From Laccaria trichodermophora (Eukaryota > Basidiomycota > Agaricomycetes > Agaricales > Hydnangiaceae), in assembly GCA_018417955.1 (NCBI GenBank), contig JACTVC010000002.1, forward strand, positions 4,711,876 to 4,775,875: 64,000 nt of DNA, read 5' to 3'. Below are positions 41,420-54,873 of the stretch, piece after piece (position 1 is the stretch's first letter; each line of letters starts with the position of its first letter). The notes beneath the pieces are model-generated. The model was not told the DNA's origin, did no database searches, and worked only from the letters and a program-made list of their open reading frames with translations. The translations under genes were made by a program, and so were the position numbers.

Positions 41420-42954
41420 ATGCCTCTTTATATCCAAGGCTCTCCTAATCAACCTAAAAGTCCTCAATATCATCGTAAGTCTTTTGCATGACTTACATGC
41501 TCAGATTTCTAAACTCGCTATCGCCGTTGGCGTAGAACTTTCCCCACCATCATCCATCGATCTGGATGCCTTCAACATGACAACGTTGGATGAAATTGAC
41601 ATGCTGGGTTTCCGTGCGTTCTTAATAACGACTTGCTGCAACTACATGCTGATGCAATTATTAGAAGCTGATTATTTAATCAGCCCTAGACCCCCCAGCT
41701 TGCTGTTTGGGTCTAACCCTACGCACGTCCTCAACTTTCTGACACGCTCAGAATTGTGGAATCTGCCAGCGTCAAGTATCTTGGAATATGCAAAACACCA
41801 CTCCCGAGAGATCAACAACATTATCCGCCATTTGGATGATGTCATATCGAAAATCCAAGAAATCAACATGCCTCGTACGTTTCCTCTCCATTCAGACATT
41901 CATACTTCTGATTTATATTTGTTTAGCTCGTTATTACACTCCATCGGTTTCTCGTTTGTTGACGTTCAACAAAGAACAGCTAATCATGCTGTATGATCAG
42001 CTACCCCTTCCTGTTATTATGAAGTTACGACACACATCGCGTTATTTCTACCATACAGCCAACGTCTATGTTTGTAACCGGGTCGCGTCACTGATACGTG
42101 GTTTCCGCCTTAGCTATGCTCGAACCTTGAAGAAGCTAGACACATACAACGCCGTTATTGGTGGTTCGGTGGCGTTACTTCCCATCCTGGCACGCATCAA
42201 CGGGTTCAAACCTCATGACCTCGATATTTATGTCCCCCAGCGCCATGCCTTTGAACTCTATCAAGACTTGCTTGAGGATCAATACGAGGTTACAGAAACA
42301 TGGTCCAATGTGCATCTTGGCAACCCATGCGTATCAAGCATCCTCTTGTTAACCCATCGCTCAAACCGTGACCTTTGTGTCAATCTGATCATGACATCTT
42401 CCCCTTCTCCTGTCACCGCTATCATCCATTCTTCTTCGACACACACTATGAACTATATTAACAAGCATGGCATATTTTGCGCCTATCCAGACCTCACATC
42501 CAACAAACTTTCACATTCGGTTGTATCTCCTACACAATCCCAGATACTGGATCTACATCGCATTATTGCTGGCAATATGGTTCCTAGATTCATTGAACAG
42601 AACATTTTGGACCCACTCTACCTTATCTTCCGCACAAGGTACCGAGAACGTGGTTTTTCGTTTGATGAAAAACTCTGGCCACATGTCTGCACCGTGGATC
42701 CTTCCTGTCCTCATACTTCAAGGCACACAAGCGATTCAAACCGCTTATTCTTCTCCTTTGATGAACACATGGCTCTCCCAGTCATTGTTGGTGCCCTAAC
42801 ATTTTATCCATCAATTCTACGAGAGAAGAAGGATAAGGCTTTATCGTATGAGGGGTGTGATATTCGGTGGACTCTTGGAGGTGGGCCTTGTGAAAATTCT
42901 GGTCGTTCCTGGATGCGACAACGTATTGTAATTGATGCTTCTTTTCTTTCTTGA
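41420..42954 (+). CDS. F-box-like plus nucleotidyltransferase-like protein, right copy
   Basis: Mirror of 30,508-32,042. ATG at 41,420; introns 41,475-41,535 and 41,875-41,926; stop at 42,954; 473 residues. The choice of the 61-bp first intron is supported because it is the length that links the upstream ATG frame to LSPPSSIDLDAFNM. The G[GS]..DxD motif lies near 42,150-42,230. No difference from the left copy in the coding exons by inspection, so if the palindrome is real the locus carries two intact copies. Confidence 0.65.
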
Positions 42955-43612
42955 TTGCATTCTATCGTTATTCAACTAACGCATTCCCAAATTCAAAGGC
43001 AGCATTCAACATAGTTTTCCTACAATTTCTGACAATACATCTTCGTAATCCAATTAAACCAAATGGCAGTTCATTCTAGCCATTTTGTGTCGCCCTTTTA
43101 CCATATAATAGAATGAAATCTGCATTTTTTCTTGGCCATCATGTGTCGCCATTTTTTCCACATAATAGGCTTGAGTAATTGAGGAGTATGCGATGAAATC
43201 GCCGATGTATCTCATCGAAAATTTATTTCAATAACGGCGATCACTTGCGTAGCTTGTTTCTGGTAGAAAGTCATAGGGGTAATTGAATGACGTGGCTATG
43301 CAACTTAATTGCAGAAAATCTTTTGAGAAAAAAACAAAAAAAAATTGCGGCGATCATCCATCGCGCACTAGCATTGAGGGTCGATAGTTGTGGCCAAGGA
43401 TGATGTGTTTCAGTAACGGCGATCATGAGCGGCGTGCCACTAGTAAAAAAAAGGATAGATGCGGTGGTGGGTCGCAGCAATTTCATAATCATCTTGTCCT
43501 CAATATATTGACCCCTTAACCTGGGAGTAAACTGGGATGTATAAGAAGATTGAAACCAGTGCCTGCTCTATCTCCAACTTCTCCTCTTTAGTTTTTTACA
43601 AGCATATTTGCA
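42955..43612. other. Intergenic region with short direct repeats, right copy
   Basis: Mirror of 29,849-30,507. The A-run near 43,340 is one base shorter than its partner. No gene seen. Confidence 0.5.
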
Positions 43613-45893
43613 ATGCGTACGACTCGCCGAAGCAAGGTTGTCAAAACAGCCGAGTTCATTGAGAGCGACTCCGACGATTCCAACGGTTCTGGTGATTATG
43701 ATGATGAAGACAAGTACGTCTCTACATATTTCAATATTTCTCTTGGCTTCATGCTCAACATTTTTACACAGAAATACCAGTGGGTCTGAAGCTTCTGAAG
43801 AGGAAGCCATAGAGTATGTATCTTCCTTGGTTCATATACGTTCATGAATCATATATACAGATCTCCGGAACCTACACCAAGCAAGAAGAAGAAGTTGAAA
43901 GCCACTTCGGCAAAGGCTGAAACGTAAGTGTTTGTTTCAACAATTGCCATATGCACTATGAGTTGACGTGTGTTAAGTGTTGGTAAAAAAAGGACCCATA
44001 GATCGGCTCAGGATTCCGATGAGGATCCATTTGTAGTCAAGTCTCCTGCTAAAAAAATGCGCAAAACTCCCAAAGGAAAACGCTCCAAGTCTTCTAGCAA
44101 GGTCTCATCCAAGAAGACGGATGTATCCGACAGGTTGGTCCACAATTGCACGAAGTTAACTCCATCTTTTGCTTATTTTTCTTCAGCTCTTCTCGTGGGA
44201 GCTCAGATGAGTGTGTCTTTCATTGAGGGTAAAATTTGACAAATGCGCTAAACTTTCTGTCCAGAATGGACGTTGAACTTGATTCTTCTCCCTTGTCCAA
44301 AAAGTAAGTACCTTTTATTAAGTTATTTATTATTGCATTGCTGAGTTATCCTTCGGAATTCCTGTGCAGGAGCGTACCCTACGGGAAAGAATTTGACAAG
44401 TCGATGTGAGTGACCAGTCAATGGCATTGCAGCTTTCATTGAAGCATTCGTAGTGCAAAAGCAAAGAAGATGCTAGTCGACAACAAGAAGGCAATGAGTA
44501 AACTTGGAAAGGAAATTGCAGATGATGAAGCAGAGATTGAGAAGTACGAAGAAAGTGGCAAGGAGGGGTCTGATGGTGATGATGATGATCTCCCTTCTGA
44601 AGGAAAAAAGAAGCATATCAAGCAAGTCTTATTATATTCCTTTTGTTTGAACAAAAATGCTGATCCACCATACCAGAAAATCTGAGGTGCTTCTCGAAGA
44701 CCTAGTACGAGATCCCATTCCATCGTGCGTAATCATGCCATCTTGTAACCATGAATCCTAAGAGCTCTTTCCAGTTACCCAAAGCTCCGTAAATGCGGTA
44801 TCTTCAAAGCAGCGCTTGTCGATAAATTTATGAAGACGACATATGGTGCTCCTTTGGTCAATCTGCCATCGTAAGTTGCCTGCTCATGTTCTTATCAATC
44901 TGACATATTGCTTGCAGTGGCAAAGCGTTCATTTCCTGGAAGGGTACTCCCAAGGATGATGAATCGGGCGAAGTCATAGGAATGGCATCCCTGACAAAGC
45001 TGAAGAAAGCGTACCCAAGATTGGATATAAAGTGAGCAACCTAGCATTCGGATGTAACCCTTTCATTTGAGTAATGATTGCTTCTTCAGATATCTTGTAC
45101 GCCTCGCCACCTTTGTTATGGACCGTGAAAAGAATGTGGTCAACCTGTCCCGAATCGATCCATTTCAGTTGACTAGCAGGGAAGTTGGTGATCGTGGGAG
45201 TCGTATGGTTTATATTAGAGACCGCAAACGGCCCGCTCTCTGCGTCTCCCTTATTGTTGTTGGAGAAGACCACACCGAAACGCCTAAGGCGTCTGGCGAT
45301 ACATACAGCAAATTCATCACTGGAACTCCTTTGATGTTGGAATATGAACGCATGGTAGCTGTACTGTGCATGGTTCATGACGTGGACTCTATGCGAGCAC
45401 AGATTGTTGATAATGAATTGACTTTCTCCACTAGAATGGGTACGTCTTACTATCTGTATCATTTCTGTGTTAACAAACTCCTTCTTTAGAAAAATTCAGC
45501 CAATCACCTCGTAAACGTACTCAAAAGGACCTCTTCTCCTCTTTTCGAAGCGATGCTACAACAAGCAACAATAGCCCCGCACGGCAATTTACGTACAGTA
45601 CCCTCGGCGCTTCTGATCAAGGTCCTTCACTTTTTAAAACTTCAACCAACTGCTGATGAGCACATATAGTTCCCGTCCTTGATGCCACTAATTTGGACAA
45701 GCCTATTGTTATTCCCTCTGGCTTGTCTAGCGTGGAGAAAGACTATCCGCACTTTGGCCGCACCGTACCATCTAACTCGATCGCGCTGGTGGCTTATACT
45801 GTAGGACAGTATAAGTCCTCCCACTTCCCAAATGACAAGTCCCTGAGCTTCAATCTCATTTGGGCAGCTGTTCTTTCCGATGGAGAGGAATAA
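43613..45893 (+). CDS. Lysine-rich nuclear-type protein, right copy
   Basis: Mirror of 27,568-29,848. ATG at 43,613; short exons separated by GT..AG introns, for example 44,138-44,190, 44,215-44,268 and 44,306-44,369; TAA at 45,893. Same acidic/basic N terminus and C-terminal VPSNSIALVAYTVGQYKSS segment. I see no arm-specific indel in the exons. Function unknown. Confidence 0.65.
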
Positions 45894-46675
45894 ATGGTGA
45901 TAACTTTTCATTTTCCATATTGAATATCCGATTCACTAGCTTTCTCCGTAGAAGCTTTGTCTCAGGCGCCCCATGCTCTCTTATCATATCGTTGATTTCT
46001 ATAAACCCCTTGTTATTCAACTAACATTGGTGGCAGTTAGAGCATATAGTTGCTCACCCAACTGCTTCTTTATACGCGCTTATTTCTTTATACTCACAAT
46101 CGACCGAGCTGCTATGTCTATTTTTTGTTTTAGATCTTTGATATACAATCTATTGGTTTGCAACGCACCTCTTACTTTGGGTATCCATAGCTAACATGCA
46201 TTCGGATTAGCCGAGATGTCATGAATACATACATGAATTCGACTCGTCCAGCAGATCGTATACATAACACGCATTCGGTCTGGCCGAGATGTCATGAATA
46301 TGCTATATGAATTTGGTTTGTCTCTAACATGCATTCGGACTAGCCGAGATGACATGATGGAAGTATGCGAATTAACTTGAAAGTCATCGGTAAACCGCTC
46401 CTTCTTGGGCGTTCTAGCTGGCCAGGGTTAGAGGTAGTTTCGAGGTTATTTGATCAGCTTTTCCTGGTGTTTGGCTTGGCCAATACATCAACGAAGTGTT
46501 GTCCAGATAGTTTTGGCTATTCTGAGTCATAGACTGCGTTGTAGAGCGATGAGTTAAGGCAGGCGAAACTGCCACACAAAGGTTATTAGCCTCTCAAAAA
46601 AATATCAACAAATAATGCTAAATGACTATTATTTTATCTAAAAGCGCACTTTTACAATTGTTGCATCTAAAGCTA
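45894..46675. other. Intergenic region with variant dyads, right copy
   Basis: Mirror of 26,786-27,567; the TCGG-N5-CCGA sites lie at about 46,202-46,214, 46,275-46,287 and 46,335-46,347, and the TTGG-N5-CCAA site at about 46,471-46,483. Confidence 0.7.
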
Positions 46676-49600
46676 CTACTCACTCCCCACGCTGGCACTC
46701 AACATCGTCGTGACCTTCCCTTTCTTTTTGGGCTTAGACTTCTTTGGTAAAATACGACCTCTTTTACACAAACCATGCTCCAGCATTATGGTGTTAAAAC
46801 CGATGAGTGCTTTCTCTTCGTCATCTAGCTCTTCATCCAAATATTGATGCAGTTCAGAGAATGAATCGATTGTATTGGTGGATCTTGCTTTCTCCTCCAA
46901 TAGGCCCAAGATCAGGAGCCCATTTTTGGCACCTTTATCCAGTTCATGAACCAGCTCTCCCCAGGCAGCCGATGATGGCATAGGGAAATAATCACCATCT
47001 GCTTGAATCAAGTCACCGAGCATGAGAAGGGCACATAGAGGCCCAATATTAGGGAATATTTTCTTTCCTCGCTTATCCTTTCTCAGGAACCAGTTGAAAA
47101 TTTCTTTGGCCTGATGCCTGGGTTTCAGAAATCCAACCCATTCTTTGGATCCTTCCCAGTATGCGGCTGCTACCTCAGTACTTCGAGATGTTAAACTTGG
47201 CCCGTATGCCGTCTTGCAGACAAAGTATCTTTCTTTCGTAGGTTTCTTTTCTTTATCAGACCCACGTGCGGTCTTCTGCGAATTCTTGTAGTACGATTCC
47301 CATTCCTCTAGATCGTTGAACCATACAAGATCTTCGCTCGCAAATGGCGATCCGTAGAATACTCCTCTAAACATTAAGACATTGAATAGCCCTGCTCTGG
47401 TTCTCAAACGTTCCTTGTTTGAATAAAGAACCGTATGAGCTTTGATAATGGTAGGTGCCATTTGTCTGAAGGGCAATAGTCGATCAGGTGATTTAGCAAC
47501 ACGTTTCAGGATGGGATCACTGGAATTGAGGTAGGAGGTAAAGCCATTTTTTACGAGTGGCATCAAATGGCGTAAGTAGTCAAGGAACACTTTCATCTTC
47601 TTTCTGCGTGGTTCTGAAGATGTAAGCAGCGGCATGGTTGTTTCATCTCGATAATCTTCATCAATCCCTCCATGTGAAGTCTGCTGAACATTTGTAAACA
47701 TTTGAATATCAAAAATGAAGCAAAGTGAAGTACTGACATTTTGTTGAGACTCAACTGCTAATCCCATTCGCGTACTTGTGAATACTCCCATAAACTCCTC
47801 ATTCAGTCTGCCCAATGCCTGGTATTCCTCCGTTTGCGTGTTAACAAAAGGGTGGAGATAGTATCGATTCTTAAACTTGTCCATATGTTCACGAGATACA
47901 TGCCGTCCAGCAGATGAGTTAAGAACAACTTTGAATGGATCGCGATATGCGACCCACACTATGTCAAGAAGAAGCACTGATATATGTGTGCGAGATACAA
48001 GAGTATGCAGAAATGTGCACTGCATCGCAGTCTTCCTGTCATTTGGAAAGCTTAGCCATGCTCGAATAGTATCATGAGCGATATGTTTGATTCTCTCTTT
48101 GACTGTTTTTGTGTCATAGGTAAAGCGGGGTTTGGACCATTTATACATAGTTGGCGGAAGCTGGGCAAGAAAGTCTTCTGAACTCAATATGATCTCTGTT
48201 CCCACAGGAGCTTTCGAATTGAGCGCGTTATCAATCTGGGACACCAGTTTATTGACCCATGACTTATTGGCTTTGCCTGATTGCACCCTATCAATCATAT
48301 TCTCCACCCACATGTTCAGACTAAGTGCTGCCCACATTATGCATGCTCGTAATATGCGGGATTCAAGATGTCTTCTTTCAATATCTGCAGTTGTGTTGTT
48401 GATGTTGTGCCACATCTGTGGAATGGCGAGCGCTGCATCTATAGAGGTGGGGCGTTCAAGTATTGTCGTTAAAGAATTGCCCAATGAAGTCAATCCGCTT
48501 TGTCCCAAAACCATTGAACTATCAGAGACCTTGTTTTTGCTGAATGAAAAGTCTCTGAGAGCCAAAGCGATCTGAGACATGTCAAGTTTCTTGAAAAAAT
48601 CGCCAAGATGATCATCTATGTATGTGATGAGTGGTCAAATAACTGGCTAACTCAACGTAAGATCAACTTACAATATACAAAATCCAGATCCTCATCGTTG
48701 TCGTAGTCATCGGAGTCTGAGTCAATTTCCATAGGAGGGTATATCATCTTTGAACCTGACTCGTCACCCGATATAGGTGGGTCCTCCTCGTCAGAAAATT
48801 GATCATCGTCATTGGATCCTGTTTGATGTGGGTTAAAGTATCTAATATCGCCCCCATCATCTATGGGCATAAAATCCTCCTCATAATCTGGATCTGAATG
48901 GTCTTCATGATCGTATCCCAGATGCCCCCTCCGATAGCCCCCTCCATTCAATTCATTCCCCAATGCAGCACATTCATTATCTTTGTTATTCTCCGTATTA
49001 ACTTCATATCATATTACTAGACATGCTTTTGCCTACCAGAATCTGTGTTATCATCTTCTGCTCCACCATCCATCAATTGGCCTTTTTTGCGCATTTGTTC
49101 AATTCTTGCAGACTTTCGAAAGACAACTTCCCTGGAATTACTTTGTCTGGGAGGCAGCAACAGTTTTTGGGTACTCCCTTCAGATGCTAGAAGTCGATCA
49201 TCAGCATGGTATGATTTTCCAGGAAATCTAACTTTATATCACCTGCAGCAACAGCCTCTCTTCCGCTCCCATATTTTGACAATGACTCGTAGGGGTCAAG
49301 AAGAATATGAAAAAGACCGCCACCTTTACAACACATCAGCATATTCTTTACTACTTAGAAGAATATTACTCACGCTTTTGGGGAAATGCAACATGTGAAC
49401 CCTTCCGACCTGAGCATACTGTCAGTATTTGTTATGACATTAATAGGGTAGTGACTTACGTTTCTTGAGTCTTTCCATTTCCATGTCATTCGCTTCAGTG
49501 CGCTGCCGCTTATTAGCTTGAAATAAATACATGTGGTTAATAAGATAAGGCAAATGATGACAGTCATAATGCTCACTTTTTGTTGCAGTCTTGCTTTTGA

Positions 49601-51721
49601 TTCGTAAAGGCTTTCCAGGGCCTGCATAGAATTGACTCCGAATCAGGTCAAACTGTGTCTTTCCATCTTCGTTCATCTCAAATAGTGCCCACTGAGTTGG
49701 TATAACTTTACTCTGCGTCTCAAGGTGATCAAACCATTGGTTCCAACGCCCATGACGTGCAGCAATGACGTGATCCACATCAATTTGAAGTTCAGCCTCT
49801 GGTTGTTGTTCAGGCCCATCGCTCCATATATTGGCGGCTTGAGACCCTTCTGTGTCTAGAGGTGATGAGGGTATATCTCCACCCCAACTTGACTTGTCTT
49901 GACATGGCGTATCGACGACCACACCATCCTCTGCTCCGACCCAGGGTCCTAACGAGTAGCGCTTCCCATCGGTGTCAATGAATGAGAAGGCGCTTAGGAA
50001 TATCGTCGAATCTATCCTTGCTCCCATAACTCAAGGCAGTTGGCCAAGCAGGAAAGCACAGAGTTGAAGGAGCGATCGCACAAAGAAACGGAAAAGTGAT
50101 TTTCTCTCCATAATAACAATTCCATCGTTGGCCCAATTGGCATGGCTTGATGATGGCAGAGGTTGAGGGTTCCTAATTAAAGATGTAAATATACAAAGCT
50201 AGATACAATGATATTATTGACCTACATCTGTGATGTGATTTCTGGTCCTAGTAGCAACAAATCATCTTGTTGTCGTCTACTTGGTAGCGACGCAAGAGGT
50301 TGGACATAGGAACCAGCAACGGATATCATGGCCTTAGGAGGGTAGCATACATTCATAAAGCGGTATGCATCTGGGGCAGGCTCAACGCCTGGAGGCGCGA
50401 TTGGAGGGGTGCCACCATGTTTGCGTAACCCAGAGAAGCACATGACAGTAAGTGATTCTAATACAAAGTAGCATCCAAGGCCAAGAAGATGGAATCGTCC
50501 ACTCTCATATTCTTTAGGCAGCCGAGAGTTGGCCACCATGCAGGTAAAGGATCCCGGAGTATCAAAATCGTCTGTATGCCCATCGATTTTCCCGAAGTCT
50601 CCCATGCCTACCAATCCATCCTCTGCATCATAATCATAAATATATTATAAAAAAGAAAAACTGCATAGTACATACCTTCGCACGATTCAAATCTTACGGC
50701 TGGCGCAAGATTCACCTGCTGCGCTGGGGTAATTACGTTTTCGTCACACCCCACTCTGGGCATGTTCGTGACTTCTGCGTTAAGGGTTACTGCTTCAATG
50801 TAAGATTTTGGTGCAAACATTGTCAAAGCCTTGACAGCGACATCTGAATGGACCTAGATTGTGTGTTAATAGCATCAGACATAATAGAGTGTGTTCTAGT
50901 TCACCTTCACAGAACGTTTTCTGGTTTTCAAGTCTTCAGTCCATTCCGATGTTTCATTATCGGAAAAAACTTTCCCTTGTGCCGTGGGGCCAACCAAGCA
51001 CCTAGAATGTTGGTGTGTGCAAGTAGTCGAATAGCAGCGGGTACCCTTCACGCCTTTAACACCAGTCCGTTCGATGGCAGCACCCCCTACATATTCCCCT
51101 TGGTCATTTTTAGTTGGTGCATCCCTGGTCATGTCCTCAGATTTGCCCAGTATCAGGCCTTGAACTGTATGTAACTCTTCTACCACTTCAGGATTAAGGA
51201 GACGTTTTCTGAAACATTGTTGAACAATTTAATTGTATTAACATTCTCTTAATCTACCTACCCTGCAAAGCACCATGAATTGATTACATCGTATTCTGCC
51301 ATCTGTAAACCAGTCACTGGATCCTTAGGACAGTTCAATGCGCGAGCATATATGACGGTGCCATCCATGACGCGTAGAAGCCCTGCGATAAAATATTGAA
51401 GACAACGGCATTGATCAATTTAATTTGCTTACCATGTTGAGACATTGCAGCGTCTGGTCCAAGGGGCACACACAAGGTGTTTTCCCACTCTGCTCTGCGT
51501 TTTAACGCTGCGGGATCTGTGTCTACCATATACACGAGGATGCGTTTGACGGCGACGGTGTTGTGTACCAGGGGATGGGTAGCGACTTCGTACAGGTAGG
51601 GAAAGCGTTCATCGCGGTGTTCGACATAGACGAGACGTCCGCCATCAACCACGAACCGTTTGTCCTCTGGTCCATCAGGTCGCATGGTCCGGATCTTATC
51701 CGCAGGATACGTTGTAGGCAT
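46676..51721 (-). CDS. Putative 2OG-Fe(II) dioxygenase-like multidomain protein, right copy
   Basis: Mirror of 21,754-26,785 and the better copy. Exon 1 starts at ATG 51,721 (MPTTYPADKIRTMRPDGPED) and reads through HNTVAVKRILVYMVDTDPAA, which is frameshifted on the left. The dioxygenase-like exon is 50,222-50,623, with HTDD, LRKHGG and AYRFM. The acidic exon (48,652-48,963; DDDQFSDEEDPP) is intact only here. It splices to DDHLGDFFKKLDMSQIALAL, which shows that the 634-codon C-terminal frame (46,676-48,580) belongs to the same gene. Low-complexity acidic linker plus large helical C-terminal domain: partner and substrate unknown. DNA or protein oxidation is possible from the fold; there is no direct evidence. 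Confidence 0.65.
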
Positions 51722-52293
51722 TACTACGACGTGGAAGTTGATATAAGTGCATCATAACATGTAATAAGGATATGCATACCTAATAACTTGACGTGGATGG
51801 AAGAGATGCGTATGAAACGAGTTTGGCGTTAGAGGGAGAGAAGGAAATAATGGGGGGGGGGGAGCGTTTATCTTGAATAAGGCCCTTGCACCGTTGATGG
51901 TAACTGAATCCGCGTGCTCGGATCTTGGCGCTTAGCGTGCGTGCAACGAAGAGGAACTGGTGGGTTTAGAGAACCCAGTGAATTACTCCGTGAGACGAAC
52001 GTGGTCGAAGCGTTTGGACTGGCCAAGACGACAACGGGCGCACGGATATGGCGTGGTGAAGCTGGCGTATTGCTTTATGAGACGATTGTGGTAGACGCGT
52101 GGCACTCGAATCGTTTGGATTGGCCAAGACGACGACGAGCGTGCAAAGGAGACGGATAGTATGCGGTAGATATATTGCACAAAACGTTTGGACTGGCCAA
52201 GACGAAGAGTGCTCAGCAAAAGACCAGAGCAAGAGAGGGTGCCGTGGCAAAGAGAGGGTGCCGTGGGAACTTGAACTTGAAGAGCAAGAATCG
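51722..52293. promoter_or_regulatory. Upstream region of dioxygenase-like gene, right copy
   Basis: Mirror of 21,185-21,753 with three dyads (about 52,011-52,030, 52,111-52,130 and 52,185-52,204) and the 11-base homopolymer near 51,853. Confidence 0.45.
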
Positions 52294-54873
52294 ATGACGC
52301 ACGAACATTTCCCGATCGTTTGATGGGGGGAAGTTTCGTGCGTCATCGGAATCTACGATGAATACTACCGAAGTTGGGAGGACGTTCCGGTATTCGAGAT
52401 TCCGACCCTCCGAACCATGGTCGGACAGTCCGCGCCAACTCAGTCACAGTAAGTCACATTGCGTGTTGTATGTCACATGACCTGTTCTCGCCAACGCGTA
52501 GTATTTCCATTTACTTGCCCTCGCACTCATTGTATGCTACGTGTTATCCAAATATCATGGTGTTCGACGACTTTCTGGACCTTACCAAATCATTCAAAGA
52601 TGTCCTGAGTGCCGAAATTCTTTCACAACTCGCCACATTTCTCCTCTATGCACCTCGTTTTAAAGCTTTCAAAGCGGCATCACGCGCGGGATTGTTTGCC
52701 ATGAGGTGTATCCAAAGGCCTGCGTCGGTACGCCCTGCTGAGATGAACATGTTCTTTGTATCCAAAGAGGCTCGTTTCCAGCGATCTTGATGGTCGTAGA
52801 ACGTCGAGCTTTTGAAAGGGGGGAAAAAGTGGCGCTCGAAGATGGTCCGAGTTGTCTCCTTCGAGCGCGAGCTCTCAATCTCCTGCAGGCAATTGGCAAT
52901 GTCAACAGCATAAAAATCAGCAGGCCAGATTTGGGCTTGGTACTCGGTTGGAGTGTAGATGTTGTTCCAGGCGACGAGGGGAGCTGGGGCTGAGGGTCGA
53001 CTTCCAGTTCTGCACCATCGTCGCGTACCGCCCGTTCTGTGCCAGCGGCCGGATTGGGCGTATGTGTTGACTCCAGCGTTAAAAGTGGCTGCAAAGGTAT
53101 AGGCAACGGTATAGGCAACGGTATAGGCGAGGAATTAGGTGGCGAATCGGCGAGAAGCAAGCGAGGTCGTTTGCGGGGGTGATGGGACAGCCGTCATCTT
53201 GGTGTTTGTTCTTTGGTGAGGGGGCTGGGCATTGAGAGATTTCGCGTGCGATCATCTTCTGCCTGACGTACGCCCGTTCTCCGGCAAGGTTTTTTCTGAT
53301 GTCGGGAGATGTAGCTGTGAGGTCCACCAGGAATTTCGAAAGGTCTTGATGGTGATGAACGTCCGATGACTTGATGAATACCTGTGACGATCCCTTCAGG
53401 TCAATAACATGTCCCACTTTCACGGTCGTCCAGCAGCCGAGATTCTGACGAAAGAGTCCAAACGTGTTGTCGGGAGGCAGCGACAGGCCAGCTTGGGCGA
53501 GAACAGCCTCGCTCAGAATGAACAGAGGCCAAACAAAGCCGTCTTGCACTTCGAACGGCTTGGGCTCGACACTGCCCTACATTGATAGCGTTAGTATCTG
53601 TGACATGGCGTAGAAAGGAACCTTACCTGTAGAAATGGATATACAAAGACCGTGTGTTTCGCCTTTGCTTCGCTTTGAGTCCGGAGTATATCCCTCTGAC
53701 TGTTTTTCTCCCACTGCCTTTGCGCGTTAGCCATCTGTTCAGTGAAAATGTCGGACATGTGGGATGAGAAGGCTGGGCCCTGCGAAGGTCTGGTAGTCGT
53801 CCTCAGAGGAGGTTGATGGGATGGGGTTGTTCTGTCCACCAAACGGTCGATTGTGATTTGCGGGGGAGGATGAGCTACAACCGGCGTGTTGGTTGAAAAT
53901 GGCAGGGACGAGGCCGCATGTGGAGCTGGCAGGATAGAGTTGACAAGGATAGAGAGTGGAGGTGGGGGTGGCAGCACGTTGGTGGACGACAACGCTTGAG
54001 GCGGCCGCGACCCATTGTGCGGAGGCAGAGAACACCCGCCAGCCTCAATGCAGTGGGCCTTGCACATCCATCGACGGCATCCCTTGCGGATGCGGGTTGA
54101 GCGACAGCCAGTAGCCTTGCAGGGTATGAGGGGTGTGGGTGGCGCTGCTTGTATAGGAACGAGAAGATGATTCGATGTCGGGGCAGGAAAAGACGGCGAC
54201 TGTGTTTCTGGACCAGCGAGCCAATGCCAGAAATCACAGGTTCTTGAAGTGAAAGGGTCCGTTCACTGGCACTGAAGTTATAAATGCATGAGACTCCCCG
54301 AAACATGTTGAGTATGGTTTGAATGCTTACCATTGCTAACCAGCGACCGCCTTTGCCATCCTCGTGCGTCTGAACCTCCCGGTATTCAACTCGACGGTTG
54401 CAGGTTGTACAAGCAGTGGCTGTAATTCCATCCGACATGCTGGTATCGCAAATGCTGATCCATCGAGGAAGGAAGATCGCGAGTAACGCGATGGTAGAGA
54501 ACGATGAGCGTGTTGATAACTGTCAGAACATGGTCAGAGGTTGTAGCGAAAGGACGGGAAAAAGTTTACTTACCAAGGGCGAGTAAACGTAGTAGTACAT
54601 ACAATGTTGAACGCAAAGCGTGGTAGACGACAAAGAGAGTGGTGAGGGGATCGCGCTTGGGATCGCGAGAGGCGACGACCAATGTCAATGGGCACGTGAA
54701 CTTGCCTTTCCCTGTCACGCTGCCGACTGTCTGGACTCCGCGCATGGCCGGAGGGTCGGAATCTCGAAATTCGGAACTTATTGGAAGTTGCACAGCCTCG
54801 GTACAAATTCTCAAGATTCTATGACGCACGAACATTTCCCGATCATTTGATGGGGGGAAGTTTCGTGCGTCAT
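52294..54873. mobile_element. Candidate hairpin-bounded gene cassette, right copy
   Basis: Mirror of 18,609-21,184, bounded by hairpins at 52,294-52,346 and 54,821-54,873 with the inward 29-bp modules at the same spacing. It contains the better copy of the cysteine-rich gene. Confidence 0.4.
52646..54438 (-). CDS. Cysteine-rich agaricomycete protein, right copy
   Basis: ATG at 54,438, stop at 52,646. The exon at about 53,200-53,580 reads without breaks: PKPFEVQDGFVWPLFILSEA through VGHVIDLKGSSQVFIKSSDV to RKNLAGERAYVRQKMIAREI. The C-terminal exon gives QIWPADFYAVDI, KSSTFYDHQDRWKRA and AGRTDAGLWIHLMANNPA. The first intron starts after MSDG..GRWLAM; joining to the simple acceptor gives an early stop (CQ*), so the acceptor is probably further downstream. 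Probable zinc-binding Cys/His block at about 54,030-54,120. Function unknown; family known to me from agaricomycetes only. Confidence 0.6.

Noticed and set aside
41466..41504. A 30-bp first intron in the F-box/nucleotidyltransferase gene ending at the nearest cag
   Set aside because: Too short and leaves the wrong frame; the 61-bp intron ending at 41,535 restores the frame.
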